DNA from: Gemmatimonadota bacterium
GTDB taxonomy: Bacteria; Gemmatimonadota; Gemmatimonadetes; Longimicrobiales; Gaopeijiaceae
Assembly (NCBI GenBank): GCA_030428885.1
Contig: JAUIEJ010000002.1
Coordinates: 498,501-562,500, forward strand
Length of the DNA: 64,000 nt
Reading direction: 5' to 3'
Under the pieces are notes generated by a model. That model was given only the letters and a program-made list of their open reading frames with translations. It did not search any database and was not told the DNA's origin. The position numbers and the translations under genes are program-made. Of the stretch, positions 35,576-44,753 are shown one piece after another. Each line of letters starts with the position of its first letter. Positions within the stretch are counted from its first letter, which is position 1.

Positions 35576-36765
35576 ACGTCGTCGTCGTCGACGCCGTCCG
35601 GACCCCCATCGGACGACACGGGGGGGCCCTGGCGCCGGTGCGGCCCGACGACCTGGCCGCCCTCACCATCGAAGCCCTCCTGGAGCGGACCGGCCTCGAT
35701 CCCGCCGAGATCGACGACGTGATCTTCGGCTGCACGAATCAGGCGGGGGAGGACAACCGCAACGTGGCCCGCATGGCCCTGCTCCGGGCCGGGCTGCCCG
35801 TGTCGGTGCCGGGCCAGACGGTGAACCGGCTGTGCGGCTCGGGACTGCAGGCGGTGCTGTCGGCCGCCCACGCCATCCGGGCCGGAGAGGGCGAGGTCTT
35901 CGTGGCCGGCGGGGTGGAGAGCATGAGCCGGGCGCCGTGGGTCACCCTCAAGCCGTCCACGGGCTATCCCCGGGGGACTCCGGAGACGGCCGACACCGTC
36001 CTCGGGTGGCGCTTCGCGAACCCGGCCCTGCCCCCGCAGTGGACCATCGGCCTGGGGGAAACGGCCGAGGTGGTGGCCCGGGAGTTCGGCGTGAGCCGGG
36101 AGGCCCAGGACGCCTTCGCCCTGGAGAGCCAGCGCCGCTGTGCCGCCGCGGTGGCCGCCGGGCGCTTCGCCGGCGAGATCGTGCCGGTGTCGGTGCCCCG
36201 GCGGAAGGCCGACCCGGTGGTGGTGGCCCGGGACGAGCACCCCCGGCCCGACACCACGCCCGAGATCCTGGCGAAGCTGCGCCCGGTCTTCGCGACCGAC
36301 GGGACGGTGACGGCGGGCAACGCGTCGGGCATCAACGACGGCGCCGCGGCCCTCCTGGTCATGAACGAAGACCGGGCCGCCGAACTCGGCCTCGAGCCCA
36401 TGGCCCGGTTCGTCGCCGGGGCCGTGGCCGGCGTGGAGCCCCATCGCATGGGCATGGGGCCCGTGCCCTCCAGCCGCAGGGCCCTGGAGCGCGCCGGGTG
36501 GACCCTGGACTCGGTCGACCTCGTGGAGCTCAACGAAGCGTTCGCCGCCCAGGCCCTGCCCTGCATGGAGCAGCTCGGCCTCGACCCCGAGCGGGTCAAC
36601 GTGAACGGCGGCGCCATCGCCCTCGGGCACCCGGTGGGCTGCTCGGGAGCCCGGATCCTCACCACCCTGGTCCACGAGATGCGCCAGCGGGACTCGGGCC
36701 GGGGGCTGGCCACCATGTGCATCGGCGTCGGCCAGGGCATCGCCGCCCTGGTGGAGAGACCGTGA
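35572..36765 (+). CDS. Acetyl-CoA acyltransferase (thiolase), PaaJ/PcaF-like
   Basis: 397 residues. Catalytic residues are Cys88 in NRLCGSGLQ, His353 in ALGHPVGCSG and Cys383 in TMCIGVGQG. The opening, with FGCTNQAGEDNRNVARMA, is characteristic of beta-ketoadipyl-CoA thiolases (PcaF/PaaJ) rather than short-chain acetoacetyl-CoA thiolases, so thiolysis of a 3-oxoadipyl-CoA or longer dicarboxylic acyl-CoA is likely. It overlaps the ALDH stop (ATGA) and the dehydrogenase start (GTGA). Confidence 0.93.
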   Translation: MNVVVVDAVRTPIGRHGGALAPVRPDDLAALTIEALLERTGLDPAEIDDVIFGCTNQAGEDNRNVARMALLRAGLPVSVPGQTVNRLCGSGLQAVLSAAHAIRAGEGEVFVAGGVESMSRAPWVTLKPSTGYPRGTPETADTVLGWRFANPALPPQWTIGLGETAEVVAREFGVSREAQDAFALESQRRCAAAVAAGRFAGEIVPVSVPRRKADPVVVARDEHPRPDTTPEILAKLRPVFATDGTVTAGNASGINDGAAALLVMNEDRAAELGLEPMARFVAGAVAGVEPHRMGMGPVPSSRRALERAGWTLDSVDLVELNEAFAAQALPCMEQLGLDPERVNVNGGAIALGHPVGCSGARILTTLVHEMRQRDSGRGLATMCIGVGQGIAALVERP

Positions 36766-37622
36766 TTCATCGCGTCGCTGTCCTCGGCGCCGGCACCATG
36801 GGCCACGGCATCGCCCAGGTGGCGGCCATGGCCGGCTACGGCGTGACCCTCTTCGACGTGGACTTCGTGGCCGTGGAGACCGGCCTCCAGCGGATCCGGA
36901 AGACCCTGGACAAGGGGGTCCACCTGGGCAAGGTGGCCGACGCCGTCCGGGAGACCACCCTGGCCGCCCTGAAGACCTCCACCGATCTGGCCGAGGCCGT
37001 GGGCGAGGCCGATCTGGTCATCGAGGCCGCGCCCGAGTCCATGGAGCTGAAGAAGCGCATCTTCGCCGACGTGGAGGCTCACGCCCCCGCCGAGGCCCTC
37101 CTGGCCACCAACACCTCGTCGCTGTCCATCGGCGAGATCGCCTCGGGGCTTCAGCGTCCCGGGCGCTTCCTGGGGCTGCATTTCTTCAACCCGGTCCACC
37201 TCATGCAGCTCGTGGAGGTGGTCCACGGACCGGCCACCGACGAGACCACGCTCCACACCGCCGTCCAGTGGGTGGAGCGTCTGGATCGGGAACCCATCGT
37301 GGTGAAGGACTCCCCGGGGTTCGCCTCCTCCCGCCTGGGCGTGGTGCTGGGCCTCGAGGCCATGCGCATGGTGGAGGAAGGGGTGGCCCGCCCCGAGGAC
37401 ATCGACCGGGCCATGGAGCTGGGCTACCGCCACCCCATGGGCCCCCTCAAGCTCACCGATCTGGTGGGACTCGACGTACGCCTGGGCATCGCCCGCTACC
37501 TCCACGAAACCCTGGGCTCGGAAGCGTTCCGTCCCCCGGAGATCCTGGAGCGCATGGTGGCCGAGGGCCGGACCGGCAAGAAGGCCGGCCTGGGCTTCTA
37601 CGACTGGGGAAGCGACGCGTGA
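36762..37622 (+). CDS. 3-hydroxyacyl-CoA dehydrogenase (PaaH/FadB2-like)
   Basis: 286 residues. The NAD-binding fold starts VAVLGAGTMGHGIAQVAA, and the catalytic His lies in LGLHFFNPVHLM with the partner Glu in VIEAAPESMELK. The C-terminal helical domain includes YRHPMGPLKLTDLVGLD and GKKAGLGFYDW, as in single-domain 3-hydroxybutyryl- and 3-hydroxyadipyl-CoA dehydrogenases. GTG start at 36762 overlapping the thiolase stop. It supplies the 3-oxoacyl-CoA for the thiolase just upstream. Confidence 0.93.
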   Translation: MIHRVAVLGAGTMGHGIAQVAAMAGYGVTLFDVDFVAVETGLQRIRKTLDKGVHLGKVADAVRETTLAALKTSTDLAEAVGEADLVIEAAPESMELKKRIFADVEAHAPAEALLATNTSSLSIGEIASGLQRPGRFLGLHFFNPVHLMQLVEVVHGPATDETTLHTAVQWVERLDREPIVVKDSPGFASSRLGVVLGLEAMRMVEEGVARPEDIDRAMELGYRHPMGPLKLTDLVGLDVRLGIARYLHETLGSEAFRPPEILERMVAEGRTGKKAGLGFYDWGSDA

Positions 37623-38401
37623 GCGACGTGGTGCTGGTGGAGGTGGGCGACGACCGGGTCGCCCGCATCACCCTGAACCGCCCCGACAAACTCAACGCCC
37701 TCAACGCCGAGATCCGGCGGCGCCTGGTGGAGACCTTCGACGCCCTGGCCGGCGACGACCGGGTGAGGGCCGTGGTGATCCACGGCGCCGGCGACAAGGC
37801 CTTCGTGGCCGGGGCCGACGTGGCCGAGTTCGCCGGCCGCACCGTGGAGGAGCAGCGCCCCGTCACCTACCGCCGCCGCATCTACGAGGTCATCGCCGAC
37901 TTCCCCAAGCCGGTGGTGGCGGCCATCCACGGCTTCTGCCTGGGCGGCGGCTGCGAACTCGCCGTGGCCTGCGACGTCCGGGTGGCCGATCCCACGGCCC
38001 GCTTCGGCCAGCTCGAGGTGCGGTTGGGGCTGATTCCCGGGGGCGGCGGCACCCAGCGCCTCGCGCGTCTGGTGGGCCCGGGCCAGGCCCTGCGCATGGC
38101 CCTCACCGGCGACCTGGTGGACGCCGCCGAAGCCCACCGCATGGGCCTCGTGGAGATCCTGGCCGACGACGAGGGAGGCCACCTGGACGCCGCCCTCACC
38201 CTGGCCCGACGCATGGCGCGCTGGAGTCCCGTGGCGCTGCGCCTCGTGAAGGACGCCGTGCGCCACGGCCTCGAGGTGTCCCTGGCCCAGGGCCTGGACT
38301 ACGAGAAGGAGCGTTTTCTCGAGGCCTTCGCCTCCGACGACGGCCGGGAAGGCGTCGCCGCGTTCGTGGAGAAGCGCGACCCCACTTTCACCGGGAGTTG
38401 A
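37619..38401 (+). CDS. Enoyl-CoA hydratase (PaaF-like crotonase)
   Basis: About 260 residues. Contains FVAGADVAEFAG, HGFCLGGGCELAVACDVRVA and QLEVRLGLIPGGGGTQRL with both catalytic glutamates. It starts at a GTG overlapping the dehydrogenase stop (GTGA). With the thiolase and dehydrogenase it completes hydration, oxidation and thiolysis of an enoyl-CoA, as in the lower phenylacetate or adipate-like pathway. Confidence 0.92.
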   Translation: MSDVVLVEVGDDRVARITLNRPDKLNALNAEIRRRLVETFDALAGDDRVRAVVIHGAGDKAFVAGADVAEFAGRTVEEQRPVTYRRRIYEVIADFPKPVVAAIHGFCLGGGCELAVACDVRVADPTARFGQLEVRLGLIPGGGGTQRLARLVGPGQALRMALTGDLVDAAEAHRMGLVEILADDEGGHLDAALTLARRMARWSPVALRLVKDAVRHGLEVSLAQGLDYEKERFLEAFASDDGREGVAAFVEKRDPTFTGS

Positions 38402-38405
38402 CCTC

Positions 38406-39374
38406 ATGGGCTCGACGCGCCGCCTCGCGACCCTGGTCCTGGCCGCTGCGTCCCTGGCGGCGGCCGCCCTGCCGGGGCCTCTCGCCGCCCAGGACACCCA
38501 CCGGGCGATCCTCGTGGACAAGCTCGACGCCGAGCTGGCACGCCTGGCCCAGGCCTTCCACGGCGTAGCGGGCCTCCAGGCGGTGGACCTGGTGAGCGGC
38601 GAGACCTTTTCGGTGGACGCCGACCTGGTCTTCCCCCAGGGGAGCGCCATCAAGATCCCCCTCCTCCTGGAGCTCTTCCGCCGGGAGACCGAATCGCCGG
38701 GCTTCCTGGCCCAGCGCCGCGCCATCACCGACGCGGTGCGCACCGGGGGAAGCGGGGTGCTCCAGCACCTGGGCGACGGCGGCACCGAGATGTCGCTGGA
38801 GGATCTGGCGGTCTTCATGATCGTCTACAGCGACAACACGGCCACCAACCTCCTGGTGGACGCCGTGGGCATGGACGCGGTGAACGCCTTCATGGCCGAG
38901 CTCGGCGCACCTCGGACCCTCTTCCAGCGCAAGATGATCCGGCCCGACGCCAGCGTGCGGGGCGAGGAAAACCTCTCCACCCCCGCCGAGGCCGCGGCCC
39001 TCATGGTGCGGATCGCCGGCTGCGACCTCCCCCTGTCCGCCCCGGCCTGCGCCCGGGTGAAGGAGATCCTGACCCTTCCCAAGGGCGGCGCCTTCCGGGA
39101 CCCGGTGCCCAGCTCGGTGCCCGTGGCCTGGAAGCCCGGCGGCGTGGAGGGGGTGGCCACGGCCTGGGGCATCGTGGGACTCCCGGATCGGCCCTACGTC
39201 CTCACCGTCATGACCAACTACGGGGGCGACGGGGACGCCCTGATCCGGGCGGTCCAATCGGCCGTGTACGACTACTTCTCCCGCCTGGACCGGAGCACCG
39301 ACTACGGGGTGCGGGTGCCCCTGCGGGTCCTTCCCGAGAGCCGCCGGCAACGGTCCGGAGGAGGGTCGGAGTGA
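38406..39374 (+). CDS. Exported class A beta-lactamase-like serine hydrolase
   Basis: 322 residues. Signal peptide (LVLAAASLAAAALPGPLAAQ). Active-site motifs are S80-A-I-K83 in FPQGSAIKIP, S142-D143-N144 in YSDNTATN, a glutamate-containing GEENLST in the omega-loop area, and WKPGGVEG in place of the K-T-G triad. The SxxK and SDN pair is complete; the altered third motif argues for a beta-lactamase-fold esterase or peptidase more than a resistance enzyme. It begins 4 bases after the acyl-CoA operon and a GGGAG box precedes the ATG. Confidence 0.85.
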   Translation: MGSTRRLATLVLAAASLAAAALPGPLAAQDTHRAILVDKLDAELARLAQAFHGVAGLQAVDLVSGETFSVDADLVFPQGSAIKIPLLLELFRRETESPGFLAQRRAITDAVRTGGSGVLQHLGDGGTEMSLEDLAVFMIVYSDNTATNLLVDAVGMDAVNAFMAELGAPRTLFQRKMIRPDASVRGEENLSTPAEAAALMVRIAGCDLPLSAPACARVKEILTLPKGGAFRDPVPSSVPVAWKPGGVEGVATAWGIVGLPDRPYVLTVMTNYGGDGDALIRAVQSAVYDYFSRLDRSTDYGVRVPLRVLPESRRQRSGGGSE

Positions 39375-39610
39375 GCCTCCGCTACGCCCGGACCCTGGCC
39401 TTCGTCTTCCTGGCCGCCTACGCCGTGGCGGTGACCTGGCCCGGCATGGTGCCGTTCAACCGCATCCACCCCCTGATCCTGGGGCTGCCCTTCTCCATGG
39501 TGTGGATCGCCATCTGGATCGTGGCCGGCTGTCTGGTGCTCTGGATGCTCCACCGGGTGGAATCGACCCACCGGGCCCGCCGCGGCCTCGGCGACGACGG
39601 GGCCGACTGA
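39371..39610 (+). CDS. DUF3311 small membrane protein (symporter partner)
   Basis: 79 residues with two membrane segments and the family-typical FNRIHPLILGLPFSMVW. DUF3311 proteins are usually encoded directly before a sodium:solute symporter, as here. GTG start overlapping the beta-lactamase-like gene stop. Probable accessory subunit; role unproven. Confidence 0.88.
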   Translation: MSLRYARTLAFVFLAAYAVAVTWPGMVPFNRIHPLILGLPFSMVWIAIWIVAGCLVLWMLHRVESTHRARRGLGDDGAD

Positions 39611-39611
39611 C

Positions 39612-41111
39612 GTGGAGCGCTGGCACGTCGTCACGGCCATCCTGGCGGGCTACCTCGCCCTGACCCTCTGGATCGGACTCCGGGCCGGCCGGAAGCGGTC
39701 GGCCTCGGTCCAGGGCTACGTGGCCGGCGACCGGGACTTCGGGCTCCTGGTCATGTACTTCGTCACCGGCGCCACGGTCTTCAGCGCCTTCGCCTTCCTG
39801 GGCGGCCCGGGCTGGGCCTACTCCCGGGGCGCGGCGTCGTTCTACATCCTGGCGTACGGCGTGCTGGGCATCGCCCCCTGGTACTGGATCGGCCCCCGGG
39901 CCGCCGCCGTGGGCCGTCGGGAGGGCTACGTCACCCAGGCCCAGCTCATCACCGGTCGGTTTCCGTCCCGGACCATCTCGGTGCTCTTCGCCGTCATGTC
40001 GGTGGCGGCCTTCGTGCCCTACGTCACCCTCCAGATGCAGGGCGCCGGCATCGTCATCGAGGCCGTGACCGACGGGCACATTCCCCTCTGGGCCGGGGCC
40101 GCCCTGGCCTACGGCATCGTGGTGATCTACGTGCTCCGGGGCGGCGTGGGCGCCGTGGGGTGGACCAACACGTTCCAGGGGATCTTCATGCTGATCATCG
40201 CCTGGACCCTGGGACTCTACCTCCCCACCCGGCTCTACGGCGGCGTGGGCCCCATGTTCGAGCAGATCGCGACCCAGCGCCCCGAGCTCCTCACGGTGCC
40301 GGGCCTGGCCGCCGACGGCTCGCCGTGGAGCTGGGGCGCCTATTCGTCGTCGATCCTGGTGAGCGCCATCGGCATCAGCCTCTGGCCCCACCTGTTCATG
40401 AAGGCCTTCACGGCCCGGAACGACGAGATCCTGCGCCGCACGGTGGTGCTCTTCCCCACCTTCCAGCTCTTCCTGATTCCCGTATTCCTCATCGGCTTCG
40501 CGGGGGTGCTCTTCCAGGGCGGCGCGCCCGAGACCCCCGACTTCATCCTCCCCTTCATGATCCTGGAGACCGACCTCCCGGCCATCGTGGTGGGGCTCTT
40601 CTGCGCCGGCGCCCTCTCGGCCTCCATGTCCACGGGCGACGCCCTGCTCCACGCCGCCGCGTCGGTCACGGTGGAGGACGGGATCCGACCGTTCCGGCCC
40701 ATGGACGACGCCGCCCAGCGCCGGGTCATCCAGATCCTGGTGGTGGTGGTGGGCGTCATCGCCTACGCCTTCGCCCTGGACGAGAACTCGTCGCTGGTGG
40801 TGCTCCTCCTCACGGCCTACGGCATCATCGCCCAGTTCGCTCCCCCGGTGCTGGCCACCCTCTACTGGCGCCGGGCCACCACCCCGGGCGTCCTGGCGGG
40901 GTTGATCGCCGGGTCGGCCACCAGTGTGTTCTTCCTCCAGAACGCCTCGCTCCGGCCCTGGGACCTCCACGAAGGCATCCTGGGGCTCCTGGTCCACGTC
41001 CCGGTCCTGGTCGCCGTGAGCCTGGCCACCCGCCCCCAGGATCCCACCCACGTGGCGGGCTTCGTGGCCGACGACGCCCTGCACGCCGTCTCCGAGTCCC
41101 CCCATGGCTGA
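39612..41111 (+). CDS. Sodium:solute symporter family transporter
   Basis: 499 residues with about thirteen hydrophobic segments. It has FVTGATVFSAFAFLGGPGWAYSRG, GGVGAVGWTNTFQGIFM and CAGALSASMSTGDALLHAAAS, hallmarks of the SSS (SLC5) family. GTG start 1 base after the DUF3311 stop. Substrates of DUF3311-linked members include carboxylates such as pyruvate or acetate; the substrate here is unknown. Its last 8 bases overlap the chorismate mutase ATG. Confidence 0.92.
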   Translation: MERWHVVTAILAGYLALTLWIGLRAGRKRSASVQGYVAGDRDFGLLVMYFVTGATVFSAFAFLGGPGWAYSRGAASFYILAYGVLGIAPWYWIGPRAAAVGRREGYVTQAQLITGRFPSRTISVLFAVMSVAAFVPYVTLQMQGAGIVIEAVTDGHIPLWAGAALAYGIVVIYVLRGGVGAVGWTNTFQGIFMLIIAWTLGLYLPTRLYGGVGPMFEQIATQRPELLTVPGLAADGSPWSWGAYSSSILVSAIGISLWPHLFMKAFTARNDEILRRTVVLFPTFQLFLIPVFLIGFAGVLFQGGAPETPDFILPFMILETDLPAIVVGLFCAGALSASMSTGDALLHAAASVTVEDGIRPFRPMDDAAQRRVIQILVVVVGVIAYAFALDENSSLVVLLLTAYGIIAQFAPPVLATLYWRRATTPGVLAGLIAGSATSVFFLQNASLRPWDLHEGILGLLVHVPVLVAVSLATRPQDPTHVAGFVADDALHAVSESPHG

Positions 41112-41427
41112 CCCCGCCGACGCCCGCCTGGCCGAAATCCGGGACCGGATCCTGGAGTTGGACCGCACCCTGGTGGAGCTCGTGGGTGAACGCCGCAACC
41201 TGGTGCTGGAGGTGGGGCGCTTGAAGGGCGAATTGGGACTCCCGATCCTGGACCCGGCCCGGGAAGCCCAGGTGGTGCGGCGGGCCGCCGAACTCGCCCG
41301 GACCCACGAGGTGGACGAGGAACTGGTGCGGGACGTGATCTGGCGCATCATCGCGTCGGCCCGGGACGCCCAGGAGGGCCGCACCCGCTGGGGCCCGCCC
41401 GAGCCGCCGGGCGACGTGCGCGGGTGA
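41104..41427 (+). CDS. Chorismate mutase, AroQ-type helical domain
   Basis: 107 residues. Helix 1 has ILELDRTLVELVGERRNLV with the conserved active-site Arg, followed by KGELGLPILDPAREAQVVRR and LVRDVIWRIIASARDAQEG, which is the AroQ pattern (three helices, stand-alone). It converts chorismate to prephenate for Phe/Tyr synthesis in the cytoplasm, or is a related isochorismate-pyruvate lyase. It overlaps the symporter stop by 8 bases and the AraC gene by GTGA, an unexpected operon setting. Confidence 0.85.
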   Translation: MADPADARLAEIRDRILELDRTLVELVGERRNLVLEVGRLKGELGLPILDPAREAQVVRRAAELARTHEVDEELVRDVIWRIIASARDAQEGRTRWGPPEPPGDVRG

Positions 41428-42461
41428 CCTCCGACGCCCTGGCCGGGGCCCGGCCCGTCTACGTCCAGGCGGTGAATCGGGTGGTGGACCGCATCACCTC
41501 CGACCCGGCCGGCGATCTCTCCGTGCACGCCCTGGCCCGGGTGGCGGGGTTTTCGCCCTACCACTTCCACCGGCTGTTCGGCGCCCTCATGGGCGAACCC
41601 CTGGGGGCGTTCGTGCGTCGCGCCCGCCTCGAGCGCGCCGCCCGGCTCCTCAAGGCGGCCCCCACCATGCCCGTCTCCGACGTGGCGCTCCGGGTGGGAT
41701 TCCAGGGTCTGCCCCAGTTCTCCCGGGCCTTCGGCGACCACTTCGGCGTGGCGCCGGGACGCTGGGATCGGCGCTCCCCGCTGGAAGTCCGCAAGATCGG
41801 CAAAGTCGGGGGCCCCGAGACGGACTACGATCCACACGAGTTCGACGGAGACGATCCCGCCCTCCGACCCACGGTGCGGGTGGAGCGGCTCCCCTCGAGG
41901 CGTGTGGCCTACGTGCGGGTCCTGGACCCGTACGGCAACCCTCGCCTCGTGGACACCTACCACGCCGTGGCGCGGTGGGTGGAAGACCAGGGACTGGACC
42001 GGAGCGACGTGGTGTTCGTGGGGTCGGCCGTGGACGATCCGGCCATCACGCCCCTGGAGCGCTGTCGGTACGATCTGGGCATCGTGGTCCCCCTGGACGA
42101 CGAGCCTTCCCTGCTCCGGGACGTGTACGCCCGGCGGGGGGTCGACGCCGAAGGGTTGGCCGCGCTCCAGGAGCGGGCCGGAACGTGGTCCCGGGGAGGA
42201 GCCCCGGCCGCGGGCATGAGCGTCGCGGACCGGGCCCCGGCCACGGTGGCGGCGGTCCACTGCGCCGGTGACCTGGCGGTGGAGGAGCGGGCGCTCCGAT
42301 ACCTGTACGGCCGGTGGCTCCCTCGGAGTCCCTGGCTCCCGGCCGACGCGCCGGCCTCGGAGCTGTTTCGGCGGCTCCCCGAGGAGATCGGCTGGGATCG
42401 CTTCGATCTCGAACTCGTGGTCCCCATCGAAACCACCGGAGGAAGGGAGATCGACCCATGA
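41424..42461 (+). CDS. AraC-family regulator with GyrI-like effector domain
   Basis: 345 residues. N-terminal AraC helix-turn-helix pair (about 5-105), with [33 protein letters not shown] and [22 protein letters not shown]. Residues about 150-345 form a GyrI-like small-molecule-binding domain ([21 protein letters not shown]). This architecture belongs to the SbmC/Rob-type multidrug sensors. It starts at a GTG overlapping the chorismate mutase stop and is coupled to the VOC gene. Confidence 0.9.
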   Translation: MTSDALAGARPVYVQAVNRVVDRITSDPAGDLSVHALARVAGFSPYHFHRLFGALMGEPLGAFVRRARLERAARLLKAAPTMPVSDVALRVGFQGLPQFSRAFGDHFGVAPGRWDRRSPLEVRKIGKVGGPETDYDPHEFDGDDPALRPTVRVERLPSRRVAYVRVLDPYGNPRLVDTYHAVARWVEDQGLDRSDVVFVGSAVDDPAITPLERCRYDLGIVVPLDDEPSLLRDVYARRGVDAEGLAALQERAGTWSRGGAPAAGMSVADRAPATVAAVHCAGDLAVEERALRYLYGRWLPRSPWLPADAPASELFRRLPEEIGWDRFDLELVVPIETTGGREIDP

Positions 42462-42910
42462 ACGTACGAACGAACGCACGCTGGATCGTCCTGGGCCTGG
42501 CCGCCGGGTGGATCGCCGGGGCCGCGGTGGCGGGCGCCGCGCCGGCGCCCCGGCTCCCGGTCCCCGAGCTCGGACCGTTTTCGGTGAGCCTGACGGTGCA
42601 GGACCTGCCGGCCTCCCGGGAGTTCTACGAAACCCTGGGCTTCGAGGCCCTCCCCGGCTCCGACGCCGGGGGACTGGTCTACGGCGAATCCTGGCTGATG
42701 CTGGAGCGCGCCGGCACCAAGATCGGGCTCTTCCAGGGCCTCTTCGACACCAACACCCTGACCTTCAATCCCCCGGACGTGCGGGCCCTCCAGGCCCATC
42801 TGGAGTCCCAGGGTGTGGAGATGGTGGTTCGCGCCCCCGCCGGTGAGGGCCCCGCCAGCGCCATGCTGGTGGACCCCGACGGGAATCCCATTCTCCTGGA
42901 CCAGTTCTGA
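42458..42910 (+). CDS. Exported VOC (glyoxalase-like) protein
   Basis: 150 residues. An N-terminal signal or anchor ([18 protein letters not shown]) precedes one VOC module: [24 protein letters not shown], then [17 protein letters not shown], then [18 protein letters not shown]. The metal ligands expected at conserved positions are not clearly present, so function is open. The ATG overlaps the AraC stop (ATGA). Most VOC proteins are cytoplasmic, so a membrane-bound or exported one next to an AraC/GyrI sensor is unusual. Confidence 0.83.
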   Translation: MNVRTNARWIVLGLAAGWIAGAAVAGAAPAPRLPVPELGPFSVSLTVQDLPASREFYETLGFEALPGSDAGGLVYGESWLMLERAGTKIGLFQGLFDTNTLTFNPPDVRALQAHLESQGVEMVVRAPAGEGPASAMLVDPDGNPILLDQF

Positions 42911-42925
42911 GGCCGGGGACTCCCG

Positions 42926-44686
42926 TCAGCCGCCGGAGCCCGGCGCCGTTCCCCCGGGTGCATCGACGATGAGCCACCGGGACTCGCCCCGGCGCATGCG
43001 CCCCACCTCCACCGGAGCCCCCGCGTCCCGGCCGTGGACCACGGCCACGGTGACGTTCCGATCGAAGGGAATGCGGCAGACCCCCCATCGCCCCAGGCCG
43101 TCAGGCACGATGTCGGCCCCGGATTCCACCGTTTCCAGACCCCCGCCCCCCCGCTCCACCCGGGACCAGGTCACCCGGACGATCAGTTCGTCGGCCGGGA
43201 GTCCCCGGGTCCGAACCACCCCCGCCAACGCCGCCGTTTCGGGGGAGGGCGGGTCCGCCCCCACCCGGGCGCAGGCATCGAAGACGAGTCCCCGGATCGA
43301 CGGAAGGAACACCCGGGCCCGGGTCTCGGCCCGGGGCTGGACCTCCACGGGAACCGCCGGCGACATGATCCCCAGTTCCGACAACCGGGGGTGGTCGACC
43401 AGGAGGGTGTAGAGCCCCCCGGGCACCTCGTTCATGGTGAAGGCGCCGTCGTCGTCGGTGCGAGCCGATCGGTTCGTCCCCGACACGAACACCACCGCGT
43501 CGGCCAGGGGCCGGCCCGTGGTGGAGTCCACGACGCTCCCCTGGATGCGGCCGGCGGCGGCCCCGGAGGCGCCCAGGGGCAGGACCCGCTCGGCCTCCCG
43601 CACCTCCACCACCCGGCCCCCCGCGGTCTCCACCGCGTCCACCACCATGCGAGGCGCGCCGGAGAGGGACACCACATTCGCCAGGATCGGCATGCGGATT
43701 TCCCACTCCCGGACGATCCACTCCCCGCCCGGAAGTTCCTCGAACTGCACCTCGCCCCCGAAGCGCTCGTCCACGGCCTCGGTGACGTTGACGTAGCGGT
43801 ACTCGAGGGACTCCAGGCGGGACGTGCCCTCCTCGAACCAGAGCGTACCCCGCACCTCGGTCTGGCCCCGCCCCGGCACGGGCGTGAAGGCCAGGCCCAG
43901 GCGCTCGTCGACGCGCACCGCCTCGAAGCAGTGAGTGCCCAGGAAGGCGTCGGAGAGCATCACGCCGGCGTCGGGGGCGTAGTAGAAGCGCCCCTCGGCG
44001 TTGCTGCCCTGGACGAAGCCGTTCTCCGCCAGGTTTTCGGGCGAAACGGCACGGAAGGCATGTCGGCCCACGTGGGTGCGCCGGTCCAGGCGCTCGTTCA
44101 TGAGGCGGCGGCCGCTGCGGTCGAAGCGCCGCGTCCAGGCCTCGAGTTCGTAGACGAAGCGGCCCCCGTCGTCGGTCCAGAGAGCCACGTCCAGGGCCTT
44201 GCGGGCCTCCTCCCAGAGGGCCAGGGTGGCCCGGCCCGCCTCGGGACGGAGGTCACAGCGGCGGCCGCCCTCCACGTCCACCCCCTCGATGAGCACGGCC
44301 TGGGCCGGAGCCACCACGTCGACGTCGACGATCTGGCCCTCGGGCACCCGCACCTCGAGGCTCTCGGTGCTCCGGAAGCCGATGCGTTCGGCCCGGATGC
44401 GGTAGGCCCCCGGATCGGGCACCTCGATGAGGAACGACCCGTCATCCCGGGACAGCCCCCCGGCGACCCGGTCGCCGTCGATGCCCAGGACCGAGACGAA
44501 CGCTCCGCCCACGGGACGCCCCGTCCCCTCTTCGGTCACCGACCCCCGGATCGCCTGCCGGGTCTGGGCCGCGCCCTCCCCCGCCCCGGCCAGGGCCCAG
44601 GCCAGCGCCCACGTCACGGCATAGGCCAGCCCCGAGGCCAAGCCGCGGAGCGACCGGACAGAACGAATCGAGGGGGAGCGGCGCAT
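42926..44686 (-). CDS. Exported protein with two carboxypeptidase-regulatory-like domains
   Basis: 586 residues. Signal peptide through about residue 40 (ending EGAAQ). A CarboxypepD_reg-like beta-sandwich spans about 45-125 (RGSVTEEGTGRPVGGAFVSV), then an intermediate region of about 250 residues, then a second such domain about 385-460 (GSVVDSTTGRPLADAVVFVSG) and a C-terminal beta-rich part. These proteins are typical outer-membrane or cell-surface proteins of Gemmatimonadota and Bacteroidota; function unknown. A TATAGT box sits 5 bases before the ATG. Confidence 0.82.
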   Translation of the reverse strand: MRRSPSIRSVRSLRGLASGLAYAVTWALAWALAGAGEGAAQTRQAIRGSVTEEGTGRPVGGAFVSVLGIDGDRVAGGLSRDDGSFLIEVPDPGAYRIRAERIGFRSTESLEVRVPEGQIVDVDVVAPAQAVLIEGVDVEGGRRCDLRPEAGRATLALWEEARKALDVALWTDDGGRFVYELEAWTRRFDRSGRRLMNERLDRRTHVGRHAFRAVSPENLAENGFVQGSNAEGRFYYAPDAGVMLSDAFLGTHCFEAVRVDERLGLAFTPVPGRGQTEVRGTLWFEEGTSRLESLEYRYVNVTEAVDERFGGEVQFEELPGGEWIVREWEIRMPILANVVSLSGAPRMVVDAVETAGGRVVEVREAERVLPLGASGAAAGRIQGSVVDSTTGRPLADAVVFVSGTNRSARTDDDGAFTMNEVPGGLYTLLVDHPRLSELGIMSPAVPVEVQPRAETRARVFLPSIRGLVFDACARVGADPPSPETAALAGVVRTRGLPADELIVRVTWSRVERGGGGLETVESGADIVPDGLGRWGVCRIPFDRNVTVAVVHGRDAGAPVEVGRMRRGESRWLIVDAPGGTAPGSGG

Positions 44687-44691
44687 GGTCC

Positions 44692-44697
44692 ACTATA
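44692..44697 (-). promoter_or_regulatory. -10-like TATAGT box just before the CarboxypepD_reg gene
   Basis: TATAGT on the minus strand ends 5 bases before the start codon at 44686, implying a leaderless mRNA. No SD-like sequence precedes the start. A -35 box is not convincing. Confidence 0.5.
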
Positions 44698-44753
44698 CGC
44701 CCGCTCCCCCCCGGTCTTGCCAGATCTCCGTCGGGATCGTTACCCGACCCCCC

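Noticed and set aside
38406-39374. Reading the serine hydrolase as an antibiotic-resistance beta-lactamase
   Set aside because: SxxK and SDN are intact but the K-T-G motif is replaced by KPG, and there is no resistance context; kept as beta-lactamase-like only.
39456-42479. 1007-residue minus-strand frame over the symporter, chorismate mutase and AraC genes
   Set aside because: Composition is His/Gly/Glu-rich antisense; the plus strand has well-defined families throughout.
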